From the NCBI RefSeq assembly GCF_000278725.1, contig NZ_ALCA01000046.1, forward strand, positions 1 to 22,564: DNA of 22,564 bases. Direction: 5' to 3'. The stretch's first letter is position 1. Every line of letters begins with the position of its first letter. Shown piece by piece: positions 16,570 through 22,564 of this stretch. Position numbers and translations under genes: made by a program. Under the pieces are notes generated by a model. That model worked only from the letters and a program-made list of their open reading frames with translations, had not been told where the DNA came from and searched no databases. The stretch is from Actinomyces sp. ICM47 (GTDB taxonomy: Bacteria > Actinomycetota > Actinomycetes > Actinomycetales > Actinomycetaceae).

Positions 16570-17109
16570 ATGTCCATGAAGAAACCAGCCGCCATCCTTG
16601 CGGGCGTCGGAACGTGTGCGCTCGCGGTCGCGAGCTGTTCCGTGTCCTCTCCGCAGACGCCCTCCGCCCAGTCCGACCCTGGCGCGGACTCGCAGCAGTC
16701 TGCTCCCCAGTCCGCTCCTCAGTCGGCTCCCCAGTCGGAGCCGCAGTCCGGCTTGACGGCCCCCATGCTGCCGGTGGGTGACGCCGATACTGCGCTGACA
16801 TCCAAGGATGGGCAGGACGGTCCGGATGTGCAGAGCGGTGCCCCCGCGCCGTCTGGCGATGCCGAGGCAGCGGAACCTGTCGTCGTCATCGTCCACCTTG
16901 AGGAGGGTGCTGATCGTGAGGCGACCCTTGCTTCCATCAACCAGGCCGTGGCCGGGGTTTATCCGGATGCGACCGTCGAGGTCGAACGCGAGTATAAGAA
17001 CGCCTTGCAGGGCTACGCGTTGCGCGTGCCTGCGGGTTCGCTGGATGCGATCCGTGGAGTGAGTGGTGTGAAGTTGGTGTCCATCGAGCGTGAGACACGC
17101 GTCCAGTAG
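16570..17109 (+). CDS. Stand-alone I9 propeptide-like putative lipoprotein
   Basis: A 179-aa exported protein made of the front part of the neighbouring proteases only. ATG 16570 is chosen over an in-frame upstream ATG because AAGGA sits 7 nt before it and MSMKKP then matches paralog 4. The signal peptide ends in VASC, a plausible lipobox with Cys at residue 23, so a membrane lipoprotein is predicted; the four proteases have no Cys at this place. A (SAPQ)3-SEPQ linker follows, then LPVGDADTALTSKDG and one complete I9 domain (about 102-179). The stop lies where the proteases pass from propeptide to catalytic domain, and no catalytic remnant follows before the terminator. Isolated I9 domains are known as subtilisin inhibitors or chaperones (yeast Pbi2/IB2 type), so an inhibitor or folding role in trans is plausible; a degenerate remnant is the alternative. 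Confidence 0.82.
   Translation: MSMKKPAAILAGVGTCALAVASCSVSSPQTPSAQSDPGADSQQSAPQSAPQSAPQSEPQSGLTAPMLPVGDADTALTSKDGQDGPDVQSGAPAPSGDAEAAEPVVVIVHLEEGADREATLASINQAVAGVYPDATVEVEREYKNALQGYALRVPAGSLDAIRGVSGVKLVSIERETRVQ
16699..16746 (+). repeat. 12-bp in-frame tandem repeat encoding SAPQ
   Basis: Four 12-bp units encode SAPQ, SAPQ, SAPQ and SEPQ right after the putative lipobox of the solo I9 lipoprotein. It reads as a flexible tether that would hold the I9 domain away from the membrane. Third-position changes between the units show that it is not a very recent expansion. Confidence 0.85.
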
Positions 17110-17122
17110 TTGTCCTGTAGAC

Positions 17123-17163
17123 GGTGGTCGGGTGAGCTTGTGAGGTCGCCCGACCACCTTTTT
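17123..17163 (+). terminator. Intrinsic terminator after the first solo I9 gene
   Basis: GGTGGTCGGGTGA (17123-17135) pairs with TCGCCCGACCACC (17146-17158) with one G-T wobble, then five T residues. This is the only textbook rho-independent terminator in the array, 13 bases after the stop. It separates the two small genes into independent transcription units. Confidence 0.88.
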
Positions 17164-17233
17164 GTCTCTGCATACACGGAATCATTAAGTTTGACAGCAT
17201 GGTAGTAATGACCAAATAGCAGTCATGAGTAGC

Positions 17234-17260
17234 TTGTCAGTTATGCTGTCGTGTTAGGGT
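17234..17260 (+). promoter_or_regulatory. Putative promoter of the second solo I9 gene
   Basis: TTGTCA (17234-17239) and TAGGGT (17255-17260) are separated by 15 bp, the same geometry as before protease gene 4. The -10-like hexamer is 80 bases before ATG 17335. AGAGGAG (17322-17328) is a strong ribosome binding site for that ATG. Confidence 0.4.
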
Positions 17261-17334
17261 GCTCCTGGTGATCGGCGGAGAGGATACGTGGCAGTGTTCC
17301 CGCTCGACCGCCCATGATTACAGAGGAGCAGAAT

Positions 17335-17733
17335 ATGTCCATGAAGCAAACAGCTCTCGCGCTGGCATGTGTTGGTGGGTGTGCGCTTTCGGTTGTGAGT
17401 CCGTCGTTCGCCGCGTCGGCGACCGCCTTCCAGTCCGGTGCTTCGCCTGCGGTGGTCGTCCAGGCGGCCATGGTTGGAAGTGAGAACCGTCCGTCGGAGA
17501 ATGTCGAGGTTGTCGTGCGCCTCGAGGAGGGCGCTGACCGCGCGGCTGTGCTCGCCTCGATTAGGGAAGCTGTGGCCGAGTCTTTCCCCGGCGGGTCCGT
17601 CGAAGTCGAGTATGAGTACGAGAACCTCGTGCAGGGCTTCGGGCTGAGCGTGCCCGACGGATCCGTCGAGGTGATTCGGGGCGTTAGTGGCGTGCAGTCG
17701 GCCGACTACGTGCGCGCGAACCGTCTTTGGTAG
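17335..17733 (+). CDS. Stand-alone secreted I9 propeptide-like protein
   Basis: A 132-aa exported protein. ATG 17335 is preferred to an in-frame ATG 21 bases upstream because AGAGGAG lies 6 nt before it. A signal peptide (MSMKQT, hydrophobic core, SFA-AS cleavage site near residue 26) has no lipobox, so the product should be released or stay soluble outside the membrane. A short spacer without the LPVGD motif leads directly to one I9 domain (about 55-132), with the family core EGADRAAVLASIREAV and the closing GVSGVQSA segment. The protein ends at the propeptide boundary with no protease remnant after it. It is likely an inhibitor or intramolecular-chaperone-like factor for the neighbouring subtilases acting in trans; the family relationship is clear, the function is inferred. 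Confidence 0.82.
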   Translation: MSMKQTALALACVGGCALSVVSPSFAASATAFQSGASPAVVVQAAMVGSENRPSENVEVVVRLEEGADRAAVLASIREAVAESFPGGSVEVEYEYENLVQGFGLSVPDGSVEVIRGVSGVQSADYVRANRLW

Positions 17734-17747
17734 TGTGCCCGCCATCG

Positions 17748-17789
17748 ACGAGGCCGTGGCCGGGTGTTCCGGTCGCGGCCTCGTTTGTT
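17748..17789 (+). terminator. Hairpin terminator after the second solo I9 gene
   Basis: ACGAGGCCGTG (from 17748) pairs with CGCGGCCTCGT (to 17784) with one wobble, and an inner GCCGG/CCGGT pairing extends the stem. TTTGTT follows. It lies 15 bases after the stop codon. Confidence 0.75.
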
Positions 17790-17864
17790 GTGGGGACACC
17801 TGCTTGTAGCGGGATGTTGGATGTTCTGTTGCGCCCTCGGTGATGTATGCGTGCTGTGGCACTA

Positions 17865-17909
17865 TTTCTAGTTGCTTCAAATTTAGATAAAATTAGAAGT
17901 AATTTGAAG
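17865..17909. promoter_or_regulatory. Palindromic element upstream of the Fic gene
   Basis: TTCTAGTTGCTTCAAATTT begins at 17866 and CTTCAAATT (17875-17883) is mirrored exactly by AATTTGAAG (17901-17909) across 17 bp. TAAAAT at 17888-17893, inside the element, could be the -10 of the Fic gene, so a bound protein would block transcription. An element with the same 17-bp spacing and same orientation lies downstream of the gene at 19381-19425. It looks like an operator, possibly for the gene's own winged-helix domain. Confidence 0.55.
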
Positions 17910-17929
17910 TTCGTGTGAACGGAGTAGTC

Positions 17930-19300
17930 ATGAATACTCCAATCCCTCCGCCTTATCGGCTTGGTGAGCTGCGCGAACGAGTCATCACCAATCTGATGGC
18001 TATGGATGATGACCGTCGTCTCCCCGTTATTGCTGTGCTCGCTGGTGGGCTGGATGATCCGGAGTATCGGCCGTGGGAGTATTACTTCCGTGCGGAGCCG
18101 GTGCCAGAGGGGCTTAGCCGCGAGGCGTGGTGGTACGCGGTGCGCACTGCGCGTGCCTCGACGGCCCGGCCCACTCCCTTCGTTATGAAGGATGGAACGC
18201 GCCTGACGTTTAATCTCCCAGATCGCTTCTTGAGGTTGAATGAGGAAATTACGGCGCAGGCGCGTGGTCAGGTGGAGCTTCCGGGAGAGGTGGCGACGCA
18301 GGGGATGAGAGATAGATATCTGATTAACTCTCTCTACGAAGAAGCGATCACCTCCTCCCAGATGGAGGGGGCTTCGACCACAAGGCGTGATGCGAAAAAA
18401 ATGCTCCGAGAAAAGAAGGATCCGCGTGATCGCTCAGAGCGGATGATCCTCAACAATTTTCTCGCTCTCGAATATGTGCGCGATCACTTGGGTGAGGAGC
18501 TCACTCCTGAATTCATCTGCGGGGTCCATCGCATCGTGACGGATGGGACGCTCGATGAGGCGGAGGATGCAGGACGCTTGCAGCGCCAGGGTGAAGAGCG
18601 AATTCGTATCTATGGGAGTGGGGGCGATGATCAGCTGTTGCATGTGCCGCCGCCGACCGAGGAGCTGCCCGAACGACTCAAGCGTCTGTGCGACTTTGCC
18701 AATGGCGTGGGGGAGTATGCCTCGCAATATGTGCCGCCCCTCGTGCGGGCACTCATCGTGCACTTCATGATGGGCTATGATCACTACTTCGTCGATGGCA
18801 ATGGGCGCACTGCCCGCGTGATTGCGCAGTGGGTGATGCTGCGCGAAGGCTTCTTCCTCATGGATTTCGTCCCGGTGTCGAGGCTTCTGCGCACAGCGCC
18901 TGCCAAGTATGCGCGATCCTTCCTTGAGGTTGAGCAGGATGAAGGGGATCTCACCTACTTCCTAATCTGGCATGCGGAGATTATTCTGCGTGGAATCCGT
19001 GAGCTGCACGATTACCTGGCGAGAAAGTCCAAAGAAATGGAACAAGTGAAGCATCTCCTCAGGCTCACCGATCTTAATAATCGACAGATCGGGGTCATTG
19101 AGGAAGCGTTAAAGGACTCTGCTATCACCGTGACAGCTGCATCACATGCGGACAAGTACAGGGTGACGCCGCAGACGGCGCATGCCGATCTGCGCGGTCT
19201 TGAGGATGGTGGATACCTGATGCGTACCAAGCGCGGCCGCAGCTTCGAGTGGTACCCGGTCACAGATCTCCAACGCCGGGTTCGGGGTGTCGAGGCGTAG
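17930..19300 (+). CDS. Fic-family (predicted AMPylase) protein with C-terminal winged helix
   Basis: A 456-aa cytoplasmic protein of the Fic family, which typically transfers AMP from ATP to hydroxyl side chains of target proteins. ATG 17930 has GGAG at 17921-17924; an in-frame GTG at 17915 overlaps that site and is less likely. An N-terminal Fic_N-like region carries the self-inhibitory motif S142-SQM-E146-G. The core motif H285-YFV-D289-GNG-R293-TA-R296 keeps the catalytic His and the nucleotide-binding residues (Tyr replaces the usual Pro after His), so it should be active once inhibition is relieved. The last ~70 residues look like a winged helix (ITVTAASHADKYRVTPQTAH). Its base composition is less GC-rich than the flanking genes, which suggests acquisition. 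No antitoxin gene is adjacent, consistent with built-in inhibition. The target is unknown. Confidence 0.92.
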   Translation: MNTPIPPPYRLGELRERVITNLMAMDDDRRLPVIAVLAGGLDDPEYRPWEYYFRAEPVPEGLSREAWWYAVRTARASTARPTPFVMKDGTRLTFNLPDRFLRLNEEITAQARGQVELPGEVATQGMRDRYLINSLYEEAITSSQMEGASTTRRDAKKMLREKKDPRDRSERMILNNFLALEYVRDHLGEELTPEFICGVHRIVTDGTLDEAEDAGRLQRQGEERIRIYGSGGDDQLLHVPPPTEELPERLKRLCDFANGVGEYASQYVPPLVRALIVHFMMGYDHYFVDGNGRTARVIAQWVMLREGFFLMDFVPVSRLLRTAPAKYARSFLEVEQDEGDLTYFLIWHAEIILRGIRELHDYLARKSKEMEQVKHLLRLTDLNNRQIGVIEEALKDSAITVTAASHADKYRVTPQTAHADLRGLEDGGYLMRTKRGRSFEWYPVTDLQRRVRGVEA

Positions 19301-19600
19301 CGAAGTTCCATGATTGCCGTGGTCGTTAGGTTGTGCGACGCAGCGTGGGGTCTTGTTGTAGGAACTGTTGCAAAAGGCAACTTCTAGTTGCTTCAAATTT
19401 GATCCACATTAGAAGCAACTAGAAGTAAGCCTCCCCGTGCAGTCGTATCTCGGTGTCGCTCATGCCCCAGCCCCGGCCTCGTGCAGAGTGAGGTGCAGTC
19501 AACTCGCGGCGCGCATCTGAGTGCCACCACGGCACGTGCAAAGAGGCGCGAATCCGGCGCACATCCCCAGCCTCAGGGCCGAGGCCCGGAAAGCTAACGC
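19301..19600. other. Convergent intergenic region
   Basis: There is no credible gene between the converging Fic and membrane-protein genes. It holds the second palindromic element (19381-19425) and, just before it, a short stem GTTGC-AAAAG-GCAAC (about 19366-19380). Near the minus-strand stop, a GC-rich inverted stretch (GCCTCAGGGCCGAGGC, about 19570-19585) could be a weak terminator for the minus-strand gene. Confidence 0.6.
19381..19425. promoter_or_regulatory. Palindromic element downstream of the Fic gene
   Basis: CTTCTAGTTGCTTC (19381-19394) is mirrored exactly by GAAGCAACTAGAAG (19412-19425) across 17 bp. The left half and centre closely match the element upstream of the Fic gene (19 identical bases from TTCTAG to AAATTT, then ATTAGAAG in both). 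Here the palindrome is longer, but the TAAAAT is replaced by CACATT, so it is not a promoter. It may be a second operator site or the trace of a duplicated boundary. Confidence 0.6.
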
Positions 19601-22564
19601 TTAGATCAGATCCTTCTTCTCCATGTACTTCATGGCCAGCCAGCCAAACGGGATGCGCCCGTAGAAGGTGACGAGACGGTAGAGCAGCGCGGTGGCAATC
19701 GCGACCGAGGAGGAGACGCCCGCGACTGTCAGACCCGAGGTGAGTGCCGTTTCGACGGTACCGATACCACCCGGGGAGGGGATGAAGGAACCCGCCGCGT
19801 TCGCGGTCAGGTAGGTGATAGCAACCGTTGAGAAGTTCAGTGAGCCACCCATGGCGACCATGGCGGTCCAGAACGCGCCCACGTAGCCGATGTTCATGAG
19901 CAGGTTGCCAGCCACGACGGCGGCCAGGCGACGAGGTTGTCCGATGATCCACAGGAGACGCGGGTAGACCTGCTGCCACGTTGGCTCGATCTTGGCCCAG
20001 ATCCAGCGGCGTACCTTTGGGACGGCCATGATGACGCCGACCGCGAGCATGACGACCGCGACGACCGCGAGGATCGTGCCGTAGGGGAGTGAGACGGACA
20101 GGGATGAACCTGCGCTGACCATGACGAGCAGTAGGAGGATGATCGTGATGAGCGCCTGCGAGATCTGCATGAGCGTCACCGTCGTCACGGCAGCGGCGGT
20201 GGGGACGCGGCGCTTGCGCAGGTAGCGCAGGTTCAGGGCGGCAGGACCCACACCGGCGGGTGCGACGACCGTGATGATCGAGGCGGCCACCTGCGCGATG
20301 AGGGTGTCGCCGAAGCGCAGCTTCTCGGGGGACAGGGCCATGAGCGGCACGGCCGAACCCACCCAGATCAGGCAGGCTAACGCGGCGGACGCGGCCATCC
20401 ACCACGGGTTCGCGCTTTTCACCGTGGAGACGAGGTCGTTGAAGTTGAGAGAGGAGACGACGATGAAAACCGCGATGAATGCGACCGCGATCGTCAAGAT
20501 CGTGCGCGGGCGGAAGCGCTGCAGGTCGGCTGTCGGGGCGGACTCGGCCTCGGAGTCACCCACGAGGGCGGCGCGCAGATCGCTGAGCAGATCGGATCGG
20601 CGCAGCATCTGGTTCACCGAGGCGGGCAGGACCGGCTTCTGGATGACGGGCGCGCACGCGATGAGGGTCTCGTCGCCGACGCAGCGTCGACCGGCCTCAA
20701 GCGCACGTTGGGGACCCACTGCCAGGGCGGTCAGGACTAGCATCTGGGCGATGTCGATGGACTGGTTGAGTTCAGTCGTCGCGACCTCGCCCGAATCCCA
20801 GTCGAGCAGCCACACGTCGGAGGACGCGTCGACGACGACAGCCTCGGGCGTGAGGGCGCGGTGCGAAATGCCCCGCGTGTGCGCGTACCGTAGCTGTTCC
20901 CACGCACGATCCAAGACCTCGTCCGAGGCCCGCTCGCCGAGCTCCGTCAGCGGCGTCGTTGGGGGCAGAGCGGAGAGCACCATGATGATCGAGTCGTTCG
21001 CCGAGGCAATCGCGATGGGTTCTTGCGTGAAGACGCCGGCGCGCAGAGCCTGCAAGGTTGTGAACGAGGAGCGCTCCGCCTGGGCCTTGAGGGAGGGGGA
21101 GACCCAGCGGCTAATACCGCGCAGGCGCAGGTTGTTCCACATCTCGAGGAGGGTGCCGGTCAGCTCTTGACCGGGGTCCATGACGATGAGTTCGTAGGTC
21201 AGCCCGGTGTCGCTCCACACCTGGTAGTGGCGGTTGTGGTCGGGGTCGGGGCGTCGCGTGATGGTGATGCCTATGTCGCCCAGATCGGCGGGTACCTGTG
21301 TGAGGCGTCCGCGGGCGTTCTCGGCGACCGCCCATGTGGACAGCGGTTCGATGGTGGTGTCCAGGTCGGTGCGCACGATCCGCGAGGGCGTGATGCCGAT
21401 GCCGAGGAGCGCCTCGACGAGGGTGACCCCCTTGGCTCTCTGGTCGTCGTAGCCCATGATCCACCGCGATCCTGAGCCGAACGCACGGCCGAGGAACACG
21501 GAGATGAACGCGACGGGCAGGGTCATCGAGGAGCGCAGGACGCCCAGGATCAGGATGACCCACACGCCTATCCAGCCCCAGCGAATGGCTCTCATCGATT
21601 GGGTTTCGCCTGCTGAGGTGAACATGGCGCACAGGGTGACGAGTACCAGGTTGATGGCGATCACGAAGCCGCTCCTGTGGCCCTGTGTGGCGATGAGCCG
21701 GTCCACGCTCAGGGGGATGGTGAGGTAGGCGGGCAACAGACCGGTGAGGATGGCGATGATCCAGCCGCCGACGGCGGCGACGACGCTTGTGACGATGACC
21801 TGGATGATGGTGTGCAGGCGTTTTCTCAGCGCAAGGGAGATGATCACCATGATCGGCGTGATCAGGATGATGAGGCCCTCAACGAGGTTGACGGGCAGGA
21901 TCAGGATCTGGCGGATGAGCTGGAATTGCAGGACGTCCATGGTGACGCCGCGCGTCGTGGCGCTGGCGACGGTGCCGATGGTCCAGATGATGAGGATTGC
22001 GAGGATCGAGATGACGATGTCGACGACGTCCTCGCGCCTGCGCTGGATGGTGAAGATGCGGTCGGCGATGTAGGCGGGCCGGGGGAGGCGGAGCCTGCGG
22101 GCGGGGACGGGCAGCGCGACCTCGCCGTTTTTGGCGCGCACGACCGTGTCCGAGGCAGGGGTGGCCTGTGCGTCCGCCGTGTCCTTCTCGGCGGGCGAGT
22201 CGGTCGGGGTGGGCGCGTGATCGGTTGTGGCTCCGTCGTGGCTCGCGTGTGTCGTCTTCCGGGTTCTCGCTGTGTTGGCTGCGGCGGACGCAGCGACGGT
22301 GGTCTGGTCGGCGGACGTTGCGCTCGCCTCGAAGGCCTCGTTCGTGGCGGCGCTGGGACCGGCCTGCTCGGGTGCAGGCGGTTCGGGCGCGGGGGGTTCG
22401 GGTGCGGGCGGTTCGGGTGCGGGCGGTTCGGGTGCGGGCGGTTCGGGTGCGGGCGGTTCAGTAACCGCGCGTTCGCCGGAGTCGGCTTCGGGCGCGGGTG
22501 GCGGGAGAACGGGGCCGCTCGGTCTTGCGGCCTCCTCGTCGTCGGGGAGCGGGGGAGGGAGGAC
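19601..22564 (-). CDS. Partial: pseudokinase + LPG-synthase-type transmembrane (flippase-like) protein
   Basis: A large membrane protein that reads into the window from the right edge and ends with TAA at 19601-19603. The frame stays open without a stop to 22564 (at least 987 aa), so the GTG at 22141 is not a convincing start. Order from the N-terminus: a Pro/Ala/Glu-rich linker with repeats, about five or six membrane segments (about 22070-21480), a kinase-like domain (about 21400-20590) and a C-terminal domain with about seven membrane segments ending in SFIPSPGGIGTVETAL, the signature of the LPG_synthase_TM/UPF0104 family. The kinase loop reads HRALTPEAVVVD where an active enzyme has HRDLKPEN, so the catalytic Asp, Lys and Asn are replaced; LLDWD remains in place of DFG. 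No aminoacyl-transferase domain follows, so it is not a full MprF. A lipid or envelope-precursor transport role is likely but unproven. Confidence 0.88.
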   Translation of the reverse strand, partial: VLPPPLPDDEEAARPSGPVLPPPAPEADSGERAVTEPPAPEPPAPEPPAPEPPAPEPPAPEPPAPEQAGPSAATNEAFEASATSADQTTVAASAAANTARTRKTTHASHDGATTDHAPTPTDSPAEKDTADAQATPASDTVVRAKNGEVALPVPARRLRLPRPAYIADRIFTIQRRREDVVDIVISILAILIIWTIGTVASATTRGVTMDVLQFQLIRQILILPVNLVEGLIILITPIMVIISLALRKRLHTIIQVIVTSVVAAVGGWIIAILTGLLPAYLTIPLSVDRLIATQGHRSGFVIAINLVLVTLCAMFTSAGETQSMRAIRWGWIGVWVILILGVLRSSMTLPVAFISVFLGRAFGSGSRWIMGYDDQRAKGVTLVEALLGIGITPSRIVRTDLDTTIEPLSTWAVAENARGRLTQVPADLGDIGITITRRPDPDHNRHYQVWSDTGLTYELIVMDPGQELTGTLLEMWNNLRLRGISRWVSPSLKAQAERSSFTTLQALRAGVFTQEPIAIASANDSIIMVLSALPPTTPLTELGERASDEVLDRAWEQLRYAHTRGISHRALTPEAVVVDASSDVWLLDWDSGEVATTELNQSIDIAQMLVLTALAVGPQRALEAGRRCVGDETLIACAPVIQKPVLPASVNQMLRRSDLLSDLRAALVGDSEAESAPTADLQRFRPRTILTIAVAFIAVFIVVSSLNFNDLVSTVKSANPWWMAASAALACLIWVGSAVPLMALSPEKLRFGDTLIAQVAASIITVVAPAGVGPAALNLRYLRKRRVPTAAAVTTVTLMQISQALITIILLLLVMVSAGSSLSVSLPYGTILAVVAVVMLAVGVIMAVPKVRRWIWAKIEPTWQQVYPRLLWIIGQPRRLAAVVAGNLLMNIGYVGAFWTAMVAMGGSLNFSTVAITYLTANAAGSFIPSPGGIGTVETALTSGLTVAGVSSSVAIATALLYRLVTFYGRIPFGWLAMKYMEKKDLI
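22367..22456 (-). repeat. 15-bp in-frame tandem repeat encoding PPAPE
   Basis: Six 15-bp units (plus-strand form TTCGGGTGCGGGCGG; the outer ones slightly diverged) start at 22367, 22382, 22397, 22412, 22427 and 22442. On the minus strand each encodes PPAPE. Four of them are identical, so copy number may vary. The protein segment is a stiff, acidic, presumably cytoplasmic linker near the N-terminus of the membrane protein. Confidence 0.85.

Noticed and set aside
17191..17196. TTGACA as -35 for the second solo I9 gene
   Set aside because: No good -10 follows at proper spacing, and the layout shared with the other family genes favours 17234-17260.
16570..17733. The two small I9 genes as plain pseudogenes of proteases
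   Set aside because: Not excluded, but both end cleanly at the domain boundary, have intact signals for export, translation and termination, and no catalytic-domain remnants follow.
17930..19300. Fic/antitoxin two-gene toxin system
   Set aside because: No small antitoxin gene adjoins; the inhibitory SxxxEG motif is within the protein itself.
19419..20405. 328-codon minus-strand frame over the end of the membrane protein gene
   Set aside because: It overlaps the true reading frame, is Arg/His/Gly-rich without any domain, and is a codon-bias shadow.

Overview
The window is high-GC DNA (most codons end in G or C), and its products carry choline-/glucan-binding-type 'GW...WYYL' cell-wall repeats, lactocepin-like secreted subtilases and an actinobacterial pseudokinase-flippase-like membrane protein. 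This suggests an oral or mucosal actinomycete of the Actinomyces/Schaalia type. That assignment is inferred from family knowledge; no database search was run.

Layout. Positions 1-466 are a gene-free leader. Its first ~45 bases match the sequence just after the hairpin behind the first protease gene, so the array probably continues to the left of the window. Positions 467-16226 hold four tandem, same-strand paralogous genes for very large secreted subtilisin-like (S8) proteases of 1133, 1275, 1274 and 1283 aa. Each has a signal peptide, a short conserved LPVGDxDTALTSKNG-like motif, an I9 propeptide, a catalytic domain with all catalytic residues, a C5a-peptidase/lactocepin-type Fn3-like region and C-terminal cell-wall-binding repeats. 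Three have a PA-type insert in the catalytic domain; the first lacks it and has a glycine-rich repeat linker instead. Two small same-strand genes follow (16570-17109 and 17335-17733). They encode exported proteins that consist of little more than the I9 propeptide/inhibitor domain; the first has a lipobox. All six genes share a leader plan with a -10-like hexamer 76-83 bases before the ATG, and each is followed by its own hairpin, so each is probably its own transcription unit.

Next is a Fic-family protein gene with a C-terminal winged helix (17930-19300), bracketed by two 44-45 bp palindromic elements of the same geometry and orientation. Convergent to it is a membrane protein gene on the minus strand (19601 to beyond 22564). 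It has N-terminal membrane helices, a degenerate kinase domain and a C-terminal LPG-synthase-type transmembrane (flippase-like) domain, and it runs off the right edge through a Pro/Ala/Glu repeat.

How the parts may work together. The four wall-bound proteases look like an expanded set of surface peptidases for host proteins or peptide nutrition. The two solo I9 proteins could act in trans as membrane-tethered and soluble inhibitors or folding chaperones for them; this is the most interesting hypothesis in the window. The intergenic spacers after proteases 3 and 4 hold duplicated arrays of 20-bp modules, and the coding regions show patchwork identity between non-adjacent copies. Both point to an actively recombining locus.
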